NCBI GenBank assembly: GCA_000934385.1
Contig: KN880685.1
Coordinates: forward strand, 1-33,837
Reading direction: 5' to 3'
Length of the DNA stretch: 33,837 bases
DNA from: Cylindrobasidium torrendii FP15055 ss-10
Lineage: Eukaryota; Basidiomycota; Agaricomycetes; Agaricales; Physalacriaceae
The notes below the pieces were generated by a model that did no database searches, was not told where the DNA came from, and saw only the letters and a program-made list of their open reading frames with translations. The translations under genes and the position numbers were made by a program. Positions 1 to 9,533 of this stretch are shown here, one piece after another; the stretch's first letter is position 1, and each line of letters begins with the position of its first letter.

Positions 1-420
1 CCGCCGTCCCTCAAGACATACCTTCAAGGGCGTCGTCCCCCTCGATACTTCCTCGCGTGGCCTTATGGTTTCGAGGATCTGGGTAGGCGCGGTGTCCAAG
101 GTGTCCAAAACATCATCAACAAAGCAGCAATAGAATGGTATGCGGAAACTCAACAGGAGTGTGTATTCTCCGTCTTATGGCACGAATTGGCTCTGACATA
201 CGTATACAGTCCTTCGCGTCCTCCTGGGCCTGATGAATTTTTTATCAAGTACAAACATGATGATGAGCCCTGTCTTTTTTTTGTGCGGATCACAGACAAT
301 GCCGACGAAAACAGACTGGCGTTTGCCCAGGACAAAGAGTACTTGGCGAAGATGCGAAAGCTGTTGCCTGAATTTGCAGAGGAAGAACTCATTTGGATTC
401 GGGGTAGGATTCGGGTATAG
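1..420 (+). CDS. 3' end of an unrecognised protein gene (5' truncated by window edge)
   Basis: Frame 1 is open from the first base to a TAG at 418-420, giving at least 139 residues with no start inside the window edge that is needed. The C-terminal half is highly charged (Asp/Glu/Lys/Arg) and ends in a short basic tail. I recognise no domain. A stop-free GT..AG segment of 48 nt (about 205-252) could be an unspliced intron, so the exact protein is uncertain. It converges on the F-box gene, about 150 bp apart. No signal peptide or membrane segment is visible in this part. Confidence 0.55.
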   Translation, partial: PPSLKTYLQGRRPPRYFLAWPYGFEDLGRRGVQGVQNIINKAAIEWYAETQQECVFSVLWHELALTYVYSPSRPPGPDEFFIKYKHDDEPCLFFVRITDNADENRLAFAQDKEYLAKMRKLLPEFAEEELIWIRGRIRV

Positions 421-571
421 GCAGTGCGTGAGAGAAGCGTAGTACCTCGGCACTACCGCTACCGCCTCGAACGATTTGACATTTGGCTACTACATATCTT
501 TCTCTAAGGATACAGAATGGAAAAGAGATCAGAACCACTTGTTTGACTCATGTAGGTGCATTTACTAGTAC

Positions 572-2283
572 TCAATACTCTTCGATACGCGGTCTAAACC
601 AGATTTTCAACTCTATACCGTGTTCGGAAAACGCATGATGCAGCTCTTGCAGCTCGGGAGGTCGCTGTCCATCGCCGGATATGCTTGAATCCTCCATGTT
701 GCTCGTATAAATATAGATGCCCCAGCTCCAAGGAGTTACATCAAGTTGTTGTTGACGATCGAAGTACGCCTCGCCTTCGAGGACGCCATTTAGTGCTGCT
801 TGAACGCGATACAAGTCCGTTTCCACAACATGTAGGTCCCCGGGGACAAGTCGTGGAGGCGGAGATTCGGATAGCGTATCCAAAACCTCGTAGGGAGTGG
901 GGCAGTCGTCCCAGCCAGATGGCATTGGGAACCGGTAATGCTCGAGCGATGGTGTGAGGCGAAGGAAGTCGGCAAACTCTGGGTTCATGTATTCGACGCG
1001 CCGGGCAATGAATGTCTTCAGATGGCAGCAAGACCGCTCGAAAAATTCGATATCTTCGTGTCTTGGCCATCCATCCGACTCTCCGATGTCCAGGTGGACG
1101 AGAGCGGGGAGGGTAAGGTAGGGTACGAGGGTTTCCCATCCTTCCCCGCCGAGACATAGCTCCTGGAGCTGGGTGTGCGTTACGGCGTCATCTTCGGTCT
1201 CGCTCCCCATGTATGGGAATACATTTTCTTCTGTTTTAAGAGAAACGAGGCCCTGGGAGTTGGACAAAAGTGTTAGGATATCCTCTGCGCTAAGTTCTTG
1301 GAGAAAGGCGTGGCTGAGGACGCGAGCGGTGGAGAAGGGAGGCCTGGGAGATCTAGCTGCAAGAATATTAGGGCTATTTTGTCGATGCGGCGTGCGAGTC
1401 GACGTACTGAGTGTCAAAAACAACCAGTCCTGTATGGTCTCGGGTGGGCAAAATTGTGAGAAGATGACTGTGTTCAAGAGGAGAGGCCTGGAAAACGGCT
1501 CCGCAAAAGGCAAATCCTGCCACAGAGGATAGATTCCGCTGAGCAAGTCTCGACATGTGATGACCAGCACAGAAGTGCGATCGATGAGGCGCCGTAGTCG
1601 CGAGAATATCTGTCCAGTTGCGTTCTCTCCATTATGCTCGATTCCAAGAAATAGGTGAAGATGAAGTGGATATGCCTTTGCTAGCGATACTCTGTCATCG
1701 AACATCCGCCAATGTTCTGCCTGTTGTTGCGCGTTTTTTCTCGGGGTTTTGTAGTAGAAGCCAATGTCATAATAATCAATCCAAACTTTCGATCTTTCCC
1801 GTGGGTAGACGCCCGGTTCGAACCTTGGGATACTAACAGCTGGCCCAAAAAGCGGGACCAAGCGCCAGAGTCGGGGTTCGGAGCGGGCCACGGCCGTCCA
1901 TCGTCTACACACCGAGATAAGCACAACCTGAGGCCCTAGGATTTCGTTGTGCGACTCGAAGACTTTGGTATTCGGATGTTGGCCCGAGACTACGAGACGA
2001 GGTCCTCCGGGATGCGTGTCGGTGAACGCGGAAGGATAGCCAAAACTCCCCTGTTGCGAGATCTGGAGAAAATGGTCGAATATTTCAATGAGGAGTTCAT
2101 CCGGGAATGTAAGAATGAGCGACGGTTTAGTTGAATCGTCGAGCTGCATTTGAGTGGCACAGAGCTGGTCAAAGGCACCTAGAGCGCGCTGAACGAAAGG
2201 TAAGTGCAAGCGCTAAGTGAAAGGTAGGTGCAAGCCATCCATGTTTGAAACGTGACCTTACTCACATTTTGTAAATTCGCCAT
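572..2283 (-). CDS. F-box domain protein (544 aa, two exons)
   Basis: Exons 2283-2266 and 2188-572; intron 2265-2189 (77 nt, GTGAGT..CAG). The first exon gives only MANLQN. An unspliced start at 2209 is also open, but the spliced form gives a canonical donor and a better start. Near residues 26-50 the segment FPDELLIEIFDHFL is a typical fungal F-box-like motif, which in the family binds Skp1 within an SCF ubiquitin ligase. The remainder looks like the weak leucine-rich and beta-rich substrate-recognition half of the expanded Agaricomycete F-box proteins (short motifs such as LTLPALVHLDI). The length is usual for that group. The substrate cannot be inferred. Confidence 0.85.
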
Positions 2284-2796
2284 GCTCGCTGGTTCTGAAA
2301 GAGTGAAGTAGCTGCTTATAGATACCACCTGATTAGCCGGCAATCACCGAGGCAAACAACCAAGGCCACACGTGCAACCAATACACAGTGAGCAGATCTG
2401 GTGTTCTACAAAGAACAGAAAGAAAGAAAGAAAGAAAGTCAGTCCTCTTGCAATTGCACAAACCGTTTCCGATGACTGCCTGGTCTGTATCCACTGATTC
2501 GAACGCATCCCGCAAAATTAGTGAAAGCATCCCCAGCGACATCAAAAATGCATACATATAGACGAAGCTAAGGATGATACATAAGGACTAAGAAATACAT
2601 GAAGGGAAACCGAGGAAAACAACAAGGCATATAACGAGCGTATGTATCGTGGTCGTGGTCGTGGTATCGTCGAGTCTTCCAAATCCCAAATAGAAAAGAA
2701 AAATGAACAGCTCATATAAACAAGCTCTATGTGTGTGAAAACCTTTTTCGAGCGCGGACGCGGGTTGTGATGTTGGGAGGAATGCACTGCACTGCC
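2284..2796. other. Intergenic region between two minus-strand genes, with GAAA microsatellite
   Basis: This 513-bp stretch holds the promoter of the F-box gene and the 3' flank of the carboxylesterase-like gene. Visible are a CACGTG hexamer at 2369-2374 (86 bp upstream of the F-box ATG), a five-copy GAAA repeat at 2418-2438 and a three-copy CGTGGT repeat at 2648-2665. I see no gene. Confidence 0.6.
2418..2438. repeat. (GAAA)5 microsatellite
   Basis: Five perfect tandem copies of GAAA plus one base, in the promoter region of the F-box gene. On the minus (coding) strand it is a pyrimidine-rich CTTT tract. Confidence 0.9.
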
Positions 2797-5108
2797 TTAT
2801 ACGAACGCAACAGCAGCGCATCCTCCTCCATGCTGCACCGGGCCTCTGCTCATCTCCATGCCAATTTTATGCACCATTTGCATGCCCATTGGCTCGAAGG
2901 CCTGGCGCCACAGCTCCCTCCTCCTCCGCCCGGCGAAGATGTGTGCTGAGCGCTGACCTGTCTCTCCCTCGGGCCCAAACACAAAAATGCCGCCCTTCTC
3001 CTGCTCGAGCCAGGGCTTCTCCCCATACGCAAAGGCCAGCCACTTCTCCTGCATAGTCTCCCGGACCTTGGAGTATGTGCACTGTGACACGGATGGGCCT
3101 GACCAGATACTAGCGGAGGAAGTCATGGACACGTCCGAGGACGTCACAGTTGAGTCGTGGGAGTAGCTGCGTACAAGCGTGTCCGGGCGCATAGATGCTT
3201 GGAAGCGCGCCTCGAAGTCGACCTCCTTGAACATGACCTCATGCTTCGGCCCATGCGACTGCATCTCTTCAAAATCGCTCTCATCATCGCTGAACGAGTC
3301 GGGAAAAACGTCGAGGTCCATGCCGTCCACGCCGTCCGGTAGCATGACGTTGTCGAACAGATATGCCAAGTCAACGCCGTGGTGCGGCACACAGGCTCTG
3401 GGGCTCTCTTGGTCGAACACGTATCGCCAGAGACCGGTGCCGTGCCTGGCTACAGCACGAGCAAGGCATTCCGTAGGCCAAGATACTCTTGCATCCTGGA
3501 TGAGGTCCAGAACACGCTCCTCGAGGTATTCCTGGTCGTCCGTGGCTTGAGAGATGTCGTAAGCACGCATAAGCGACATGCTGCGGGTCATGCTCTGGCA
3601 GACCGCCTTGAGGCGGCGAACGACGGCCGGTGCGTTCCAGGAAGACGCCTGCTGTGACCAGAGAAGGGCGTCGCCAGCACAATCACCGATAATGAGCGGT
3701 TGAAGGCGGCCGGGCTGTGTGTGATGAGGAAGGAAATGGCCATGATGTTTGCTCTCCGGCTTGAAGAATTCTCTCCAGTCACTCCTCCACCAACGACCGT
3801 CGTCCACTACTCTCATAACCTGCCCAAATTTCGCTAGGATGTCCGCTGGCACGGCACGCAGGTCGTCGATGCTTTTGTGTGCGCCTGGTCCAAACGAAGA
3901 GTGAATGCCCAGCGCAGAAAGAACCTTGCTGATCCTCGAGCCAGCCTCTGCGACTGACGGTACATTGGTATCAAGGATGGCGCTCTGGACAATGGCACGA
4001 CGGAAGAGTGGTGCTGCAATCCCATGCATGCCTTGCACTGACTGGTGAATGTCGACAGGCCCATTGCCGCGAGCGTTTGCGGCGGAAAGATAGTGTGCAA
4101 CGACGTCCGCTGCTCCTGTTCCAGAGCCCATAAGAGTGACATTCTTTGGGTCACCGCCAAAGTCTGCGATGAACCACTGCAGCCATTCGAGCGCCACGCG
4201 CTGATCTTTTAATCCTGGCGAAAGTTGTGAGCATGCAGACTCAAAAGCAAGATAGCGGGACAAACCATAGTTCCCGACGCCGTCTTCGCCGTGCGCCTTG
4301 TTGTCGTCGCGCAGAGCTTGAGAAGCGGCGAATCCAAACAAACCGAGCCGGAAGCTAAGATCCGAGATGAGCACCCACACCTCGCACAGAAGAGTGGAAT
4401 ACGTACTTGAGGGTGACCACGATGACTGGCTTTCCAATGACTACGCTGTGACGAACGAATGCGCCAGCGTCTGTGACCCAGCTAGAGCCTGAGCCACGGT
4501 CGGAGCCACTATTGAAGATGGTCAGTAACAGCGTCATGAGCAACAAAGGCAATACGAGGCAAAGTTCAAGCTCAGGTGCCGAATCGCATCTGACAAGCGC
4601 GGTAAGAAAATGAATGCTCACCCGTGCAGCCACACCATCACGGGAAGGCTCTCCGCATACGCAGGAACCGTAATATTGAGATTCAAACATTCAAACTCAT
4701 TCTGCTTGAACGGTTGCTTGTACGCGTCCAAGTAGTCGGCCATCACAGCTGCAGCAGGGTCCGTAGAAAACAGAGACTCGTCAAATGTTTGTCCGAACGG
4801 CCCTTGAGGCTGAGGACAAATAGGTCTGCAATGCTTGAGCAAGCAGGCAGAGAACACTAACGTACAAGAACGTACCCAAACCGCGTCGCGTCGGTTATCG
4901 TGGGATACGTTGTCCACATTCTTGACTGTCTGAAGCGCTGGGGCACGGAGGCATATTTGATTCCGCGGTATTGGTGTACGACAGGGAGCGGGCCAGAGGG
5001 CGCAGCTTTGGTCGTGCGGGAGATCGGGTGTTCAACGCCGATGAAGGTCGTCTGGAGAGCGCCATGGTGCACCTCCGGAGCAGGTGGGCTAACTACGGCC
5101 ATTGGCAT
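2797..5108 (-). CDS. Carboxylesterase type-B family protein, probably catalytically inactive (681 aa, five exons)
   Basis: Exons 5108-4876, 4825-4622, 4508-4407, 4354-4266 and 4214-2797; introns of 50, 113, 52 and 51 nt. The sum is 2046 nt. Family landmarks run across every junction: YRGIKYASVP then DATRFGPICPQPQG near residues 45-85, the oxyanion loop LHGG near 144-147, NFRLGLFGFAAS near 180-191, NYGLKDQRVALEWLQ near 208-222, and HHGVDLAYLF carrying the likely catalytic His. At the nucleophile elbow, where the family has G-x-S-x-G, this protein reads MGSGTGAA, so Gly (about residue 241) sits in the serine position. Type-B carboxylesterases hydrolyse carboxylic esters; this one may be a non-enzymatic relative. 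No signal peptide is seen, so it is probably intracellular. An acidic, Ser-rich insertion lies in the C-terminal third. Intron 4 is 51 nt and stop-free, so its retention would keep frame. Confidence 0.9.
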
Positions 5109-6170
5109 CGTTCTGTGAACGAGTGGGCGAAGCAGGCGAAAAGGTAAAGTAGAGAGGGGGCGCCAACGACGCTATGATAGGCAGACGTAGGTGGTGAAGC
5201 GGAGAATACTGCTGGTTGAACCGTTAAGTACTGTGGGCGCTGTTGAAGCGGTGTGGTTTGATGATGGTGGTGGGAGTCGAGAGTTAAGAAGGGACGGACG
5301 GTGCCGGAAATTATGGTCTCATCTGCTGCGAACCTTCCGGAATGACAAGACAGAGGTCAATCCTAATCGGTGGGTAAATGCCAGAATCTGAAGCCTGCAG
5401 CCCGGATAGGAAACTCACGTGGAAGGGGCAAACCCGTCACTGAGCGAATCATAATGGGCGTACACAGGCCCTCGCGCTTGATTCCGAGGTGCGCCCAGTC
5501 GAATATGGCCGACTGAATGGGAAAGGCGAGTCGAGAAAGCGTGAGATCTGTCTGGGTCTAATCTCGACCGAAAGCATCGAAATCAGAGTAATAGAAGACG
5601 AGGATGCGAGATGGCCACCGCGGCATCTCGGGCCGAACACAAACTGGGGTCTCAGAGACATCTCACACTGCCTGCGGGGAAGAACAGAAGACAGGGGACT
5701 GTGGCGAAACGAGCACACCGGGATATAACGGGTGGCAGGCCGTATACAACAGGTCAGCCTGAGCCAACGCAAAGGACAGGACTGGAGAAACGATCTGGTA
5801 CATGCAGGGCGCACATGACAAGTTCATTTACAAGCGATCGGCACACTTACCCCATATTCGGCCCGTCCCCGGCATGGGGTTGGGCGCGAACCATGAGGTT
5901 CTCATGAGGTATATACGCTAATCCAGGAGCATGTCAGCGGCGCATCACACGATAATGAAAAGGCGGAACACACGCACCGACGCAATTAAAAGACGGGGCC
6001 CGACTCGAGAGGTCCACGCAGGCGTTTCCGAGCGCGCTATGAAAGTACACCGCTTGCTTGATTCCAACACTACTAAAGAATCGAGGCCTCGATTGAGCGC
6101 CAACTCAACGGAGGACCAGCGCAAATGAAATGAAATTCACTTTTTGCTAGATGACTTCGCAACCCGTACA
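5109..6170. other. Intergenic stretch without a recognisable gene
   Basis: About 1.06 kb upstream of the carboxylesterase-like gene and downstream of the Bin3-type gene, both on the minus strand. The open frames here are Arg/Ser/Pro-rich with no family motif and no supporting splice structure. A CACGTG hexamer lies at 5416-5421. The region probably contains the promoter and 5' leader of the carboxylesterase-like gene. Confidence 0.5.
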
Positions 6171-7141
6171 TCATGACTTGACATAAACATCCACAGGACG
6201 GCGGAAACCTGGACAAGTCAGCCTTAAATCCAGACAAGGAAGCGAAGCACTCGAGACTTACCTCTTTCTTCGTCGCCTGCACCTGGAATGAGTAGTCTTC
6301 TTGGTGACTGGAATCCGATTCTGACCAGCAGGTCACCAAAATCGTCTGGACGCAGAGTCAGAGTGTCTGGTGCTAGAGGTGTCTGATCAGGCTGGTCAGC
6401 AGCAGAACATACATTAGCTTCTTCGACTCACCTGGCCGACGCGCTTTGCTTTCTTGTATCCATCCCACGGCTGAGCTTCCAGAACGAATACACCTCCCGA
6501 GGGTAGTACGTCGTAGACACGCTTGAAAAACTGACGGATTCCATTGTCACCGCTGTTAAGGTGAATCCACTTGGTTATCGAGAATCTGGCGGCGCAGAAT
6601 CAGTACAAGACGACAGCCTCGGTTACTCGCATACCCCAGTACGATATCATACCCAGACTTGTCCTCAGGTATTTCATCTTTGACCCAGTCGCTGGCGCGA
6701 AATAATACATTGTTTGGAAACGACTTTGCAGATGTGGCTCGAGGTATTGGCAGCGGGCCGAGTGCATGTTCAAACGAGGCGGGGAAGTAGTCCAACGCAT
6801 CCTCCTGCTCTAGATTTCATTAAAACAACTCGTGTGTATGCGCAAGACCTACCCGCCAGCGGGCCCTGCGTCGACCAAAGACTCTGTCTTCTCCTCCATG
6901 CTCCCCTCACCAGCGAGGCATCAATATCGACACCGACTACAGCTGTTGCGCCGCCTGTCTGCGCAATTTCAAGAGTCACAGCGCCTTCATTGCATCCAAC
7001 ATCAAGCACGCGTTTTCCCACGAAAAAGTCGGCTCCCAGCTCTGCTTTTAGCCACGTAATGCGCGCATCAGTCATCGATGGTCGCTTTGAGTAATATCCA
7101 TGGTAATTTCCGTGCGTCGGGACATGCGCCGTCGATGCCAT
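6171..7141 (-). CDS. Bin3/MePCE-type RNA 5'-phosphate methyltransferase (258 aa, five exons)
   Basis: Exons 7141-6853, 6809-6635, 6585-6432, 6382-6262 and 6208-6171; introns of 43, 49, 49 and 53 nt. They total 777 nt. The spliced protein has all Bin3 landmarks: HGNYHGYYSKR (10-20), the SAM-binding VLDVGCNEGAVTLEIA (45-60), the acidic VDID (71-74), FRASDWV, the central SITKWIHLNSGDNGIRQFF, a proline/glycine strand before LEAQPWDGYKKAK, and the terminal GFRRPVDVY. The family transfers methyl groups from SAM to 5' phosphates of small RNAs; animal MePCE caps 7SK, and the fission-yeast Bin3 homologue works with telomerase RNA and U6. Which RNA is used here is not visible. It is divergent to the secreted-protein gene, 561 bp apart. 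The start was chosen as the Met immediately preceding the conserved block. Confidence 0.94.
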
Positions 7142-7702
7142 GGGTGTCGGGATTGAAAGCGCGTCAAATCGCGATCGCGCTCTCGGTGCTCCGGCCCGGT
7201 GCGCCACATATTTCCTTGGCTTTGCTTTGCATGACCTTTGCTTCGCTCTTCGCTCTTCGCTTTCTTGAGTGAGCCACCGTGGCTTGATAGAGATAAAATA
7301 GCTGGGAGCTCTCCACCCAAGGCCGCATTGACCAATCATATTCGTTGATGGCATCCCTTGACGACGACGAAGTCCACGCATGCAGGGCCCAAATTGGCCC
7401 AAAATGCATTGCGGGCACAGCTTTCTGGGGCACCGACCGACTGGTACGCTGCCCGCATCACCCGAACGCCATCTATTGGTGGTGCCGGCAAAGCGGTACG
7501 GTGCTTGGCTGTGATATATAACGCTCGGTGGTCCTATCATCAGGTCCCTTCTTCTTTTTCTCCCGACACTCTCTTGTCAAGCCCACTTTCCTTTTTTTCC
7601 TCTTTGGTTTCGTGCGCGTCTGGTCGCTCTTCGCAGGTCGAATATCGTTTTCAATACAGCAAGTCCGCGTCTTCAACACAAGAAAGAAATCACACATTTG
7701 AG
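7142..7702. promoter_or_regulatory. Divergent promoter region between the Bin3-type and secreted-protein genes
   Basis: This 561-bp spacer separates two divergently transcribed genes. Toward the plus-strand gene it has a TATA element (7515-7521) followed by a CT-rich tract (about 7547-7605), a common fungal core-promoter and leader arrangement. I see no coding sequence. Confidence 0.6.
7515..7521 (+). promoter_or_regulatory. TATA box of the secreted-protein gene
   Basis: TATATAA lies 182 bp upstream of the chosen ATG at 7703, with a pyrimidine-rich tract between them. Confidence 0.55.
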
Positions 7703-8728
7703 ATGTTGCACAAGCTTATGACGATGTTCGTGCTGGGGTGCTTTATGCTGGGTGTCGTGCAGGCTGTCGAATGCACTGATAAGGACGACGATGGTGTGGC
7801 ACTGAGCAGCAGTCGGGAGGACGGGACTTTCTCTGTTTGCGTGTACAAGGGCGGCGCAGGAACATGCCGCTTCTTCTCTGTACGTCTCTATCCACATCTT
7901 GTGGTGGACATCATCTCATCAGCTGGATCAGGATGGCACTTTTTCATCTGGCTCAAGCTCGTGCCCATCAGGGAAAGCGCAGACCGGTGGAGGAGGAGAT
8001 TCAAGGTGTGCCTCTTGTTCTAACCAGAAGACGAATTGCTAATCGAAATCAGCTCAAGCGCATCCGAGCCGGCTCAGGAGACAACCACACAGGCCCCGGA
8101 AAGTACAAGTGAGCCTCCTCCCCCTCCAGCGAGTACGAGTACGCCGCCGCCGCCTCCGGAGACCACTGAGGCGCCTCCTCCGCCGCCGCCTGAGACGACG
8201 AGCGCGCCTCCACCGCCTCCGGAGACCACGCCGCCGCCGCCTCCGGAGACTACGAGTGAGCCGCCACCGGAGACGACGAGTGAGCCACCACCGCCGCCGC
8301 CCGAGACCACTGATGCGCCTCCGGCCCCGTCTCCGGAGAGCAGTGATGCGCCCCCGCCTGCCCCGCCTCCGGAGAGCACCAGCGCGGCTCCCCCTCCCCC
8401 TCCTCCCGCGCCACAGAGTACTGAGACTCCTTCAGCGTCGACCGTCATACCCGAAAGCTCTACCCAGGCTGAAGAGACAAGCTCGGCATCGTCCGCTGCA
8501 GAGCCGACTTCGGCGGCGGCAACGGAGACTCCCGCACCAGTGTCGACTTCCGCTGCGTCAGAGTCAACCGCTTCTCGCTTTTCGACAACACGTGCATCAG
8601 CAAGCCCGACAGAGACGTCGGCAGATGGGACAACGGGCAGTGTAAACGCAGACGGCGCTCTGGCGCATGGCACAAACATTGCACTCCTGGCTTTGTTCGG
8701 CATGGCCAGCGCCGTCGTGTTGATGTAA
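7703..8728 (+). CDS. Secreted Ser/Thr/Pro-rich, probably GPI-anchored surface protein (308 aa, three exons)
   Basis: Exons 7703-7879, 7932-8005 and 8053-8728. Residues 1-21 are a clear signal peptide ending VVQA. A compact Cys-containing module follows, with ECTDKDDDG, CVYKGGAGTC and, across the intron, DGTFSSGSSSCPSG, a pattern seen in secreted Agaricomycete proteins. Then come about 110 residues of Pro/Glu/Thr repeats (short units such as PPPPPETT and ESTSAAPP), a Ser/Thr/Ala stretch, and a hydrophobic C-terminus NIALLALFGMASAVVLM preceded by small residues, as expected for GPI attachment. It is likely heavily O-mannosylated and cell-wall or membrane exposed. Two phase-0 acceptors 9 nt apart (exon 2 from 7923 or 7932) would add or drop three residues; I prefer the distal one because CTCAT is better placed as branch site. 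Confidence 0.88.
8108..8440 (+). repeat. Degenerate coding repeat encoding Pro-rich PPPPPETT units
   Basis: GC-rich degenerate units of about 24-36 bp inside exon 3 of the secreted-protein gene encode proline runs separated by ETT, ESS or EST. Copy number likely varies by slippage between strains. Both strands stay open in several frames only because of this composition. Confidence 0.75.
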
Positions 8729-9146
8729 ATGATGGAAGGATGCGGACAATCAGGATTGCTCTCGCACTACATTATTGGACACTTTTCTGTTGATTTGGAC
8801 TGGACTTTGCTACCATGCTGGACACTTTTGAACTTTGATATTCTTACCACCTATACTGCATACCCTTTTTTGAAACTATACCTTGTGAGTTTGGCTTGGC
8901 CTGCTCCGCCTTTGTCCGCCATCATGTCCCGGAAAGGTAATGCAAGATCAAAAGTTCGAAGGACACTTTGCGAGTTGCTGCGCCACATTTCGTTTTCGTT
9001 ACCTTACGTTCACAACATCCCCGATGCTGTCGAATATGTAAAATGAGATGTTTGAAAGTGTATATATCCATAAATCTGACTTGCCCATTGTGTTTCTAAA
9101 CTTTAGAAAGTGTCGATGCCCCCGATGCACCATCCTCATGAACAGC
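8729..9146. other. 3' flank of secreted-protein gene and 5' flank of tRNA-Asp
   Basis: No gene is visible in these 418 bp. The sequence is somewhat AT-rich around 8790-8880 and again just before the tRNA. Confidence 0.5.
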
Positions 9147-9218
9147 TCTCTGCTAGTATATCGGTTAGTACACGCCCCTGTCACGGGCGAAAGCCAGGTT
9201 CGACTCCTGGGCAGAGAG
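9147..9218 (+). tRNA. tRNA-Asp: tRNA-Asp (anticodon GTC)
   Basis: A 72-nt intronless cloverleaf. The acceptor TCTCTGC pairs perfectly with GCAGAGA, with discriminator G at 9218. The D-arm is GTATATCGGTTAGTAC, the anticodon arm CGCCC-CTGTCAC-GGGCG, and the T-arm CCAGG-TTCGACT-CCTGG. The anticodon GTC reads Asp codons GAC/GAT. The nearest T-run (CTTTTG) is about 21 bp downstream, a little farther than usual for a Pol III terminator. Confidence 0.96.
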
Positions 9219-9533
9219 AGACGAGAAAGCGCTGTATCCTTTTGTTACTTGACCCTCGGCCTCAGTCACCCCGAGAACCACCGCGGGCTGAGTCTGAGTC
9301 CCGGCCCCAGGTGAGATGTATTGTCAGCAAGTCCATAAATTTTAGACTCTTGAGAAAGACACATATGCATGCGCTCAAAGTGACATTGAACCCAGCCGGC
9401 AATGGACGAGGCAAGGAGCGCAGAAGGGCCGTTTGTAAACAAATCGATAGCGAGTGCAAATCATAGTACTTAGTCTAAGTAAAGCGTATCCTTAAAGCCT
9501 TCCCCCTGCTTGAAACTCTTGTCCTACTCGCAT
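9219..9533. other. Spacer between tRNA-Asp and the 913-aa gene
   Basis: These 315 bp contain the 3' flank of the minus-strand gene and a C/G-rich stretch after the tRNA. No gene or strong repeat was seen. Confidence 0.5.

Noticed and set aside
5449..5907. Open frames upstream of the carboxylesterase-like gene on both strands
   Set aside because: Arg/Ser/Pro-rich composition with no motif, likely leader or promoter DNA.
8074..8703. Long minus-strand open frame opposite the Pro-rich exon (Gly/Val-rich) and a plus-strand Arg-rich frame over the same interval
   Set aside because: Both are mirror products of the GC-rich Pro/Glu/Thr repeats of the real surface-protein gene; no start context, splice structure or motif supports them.
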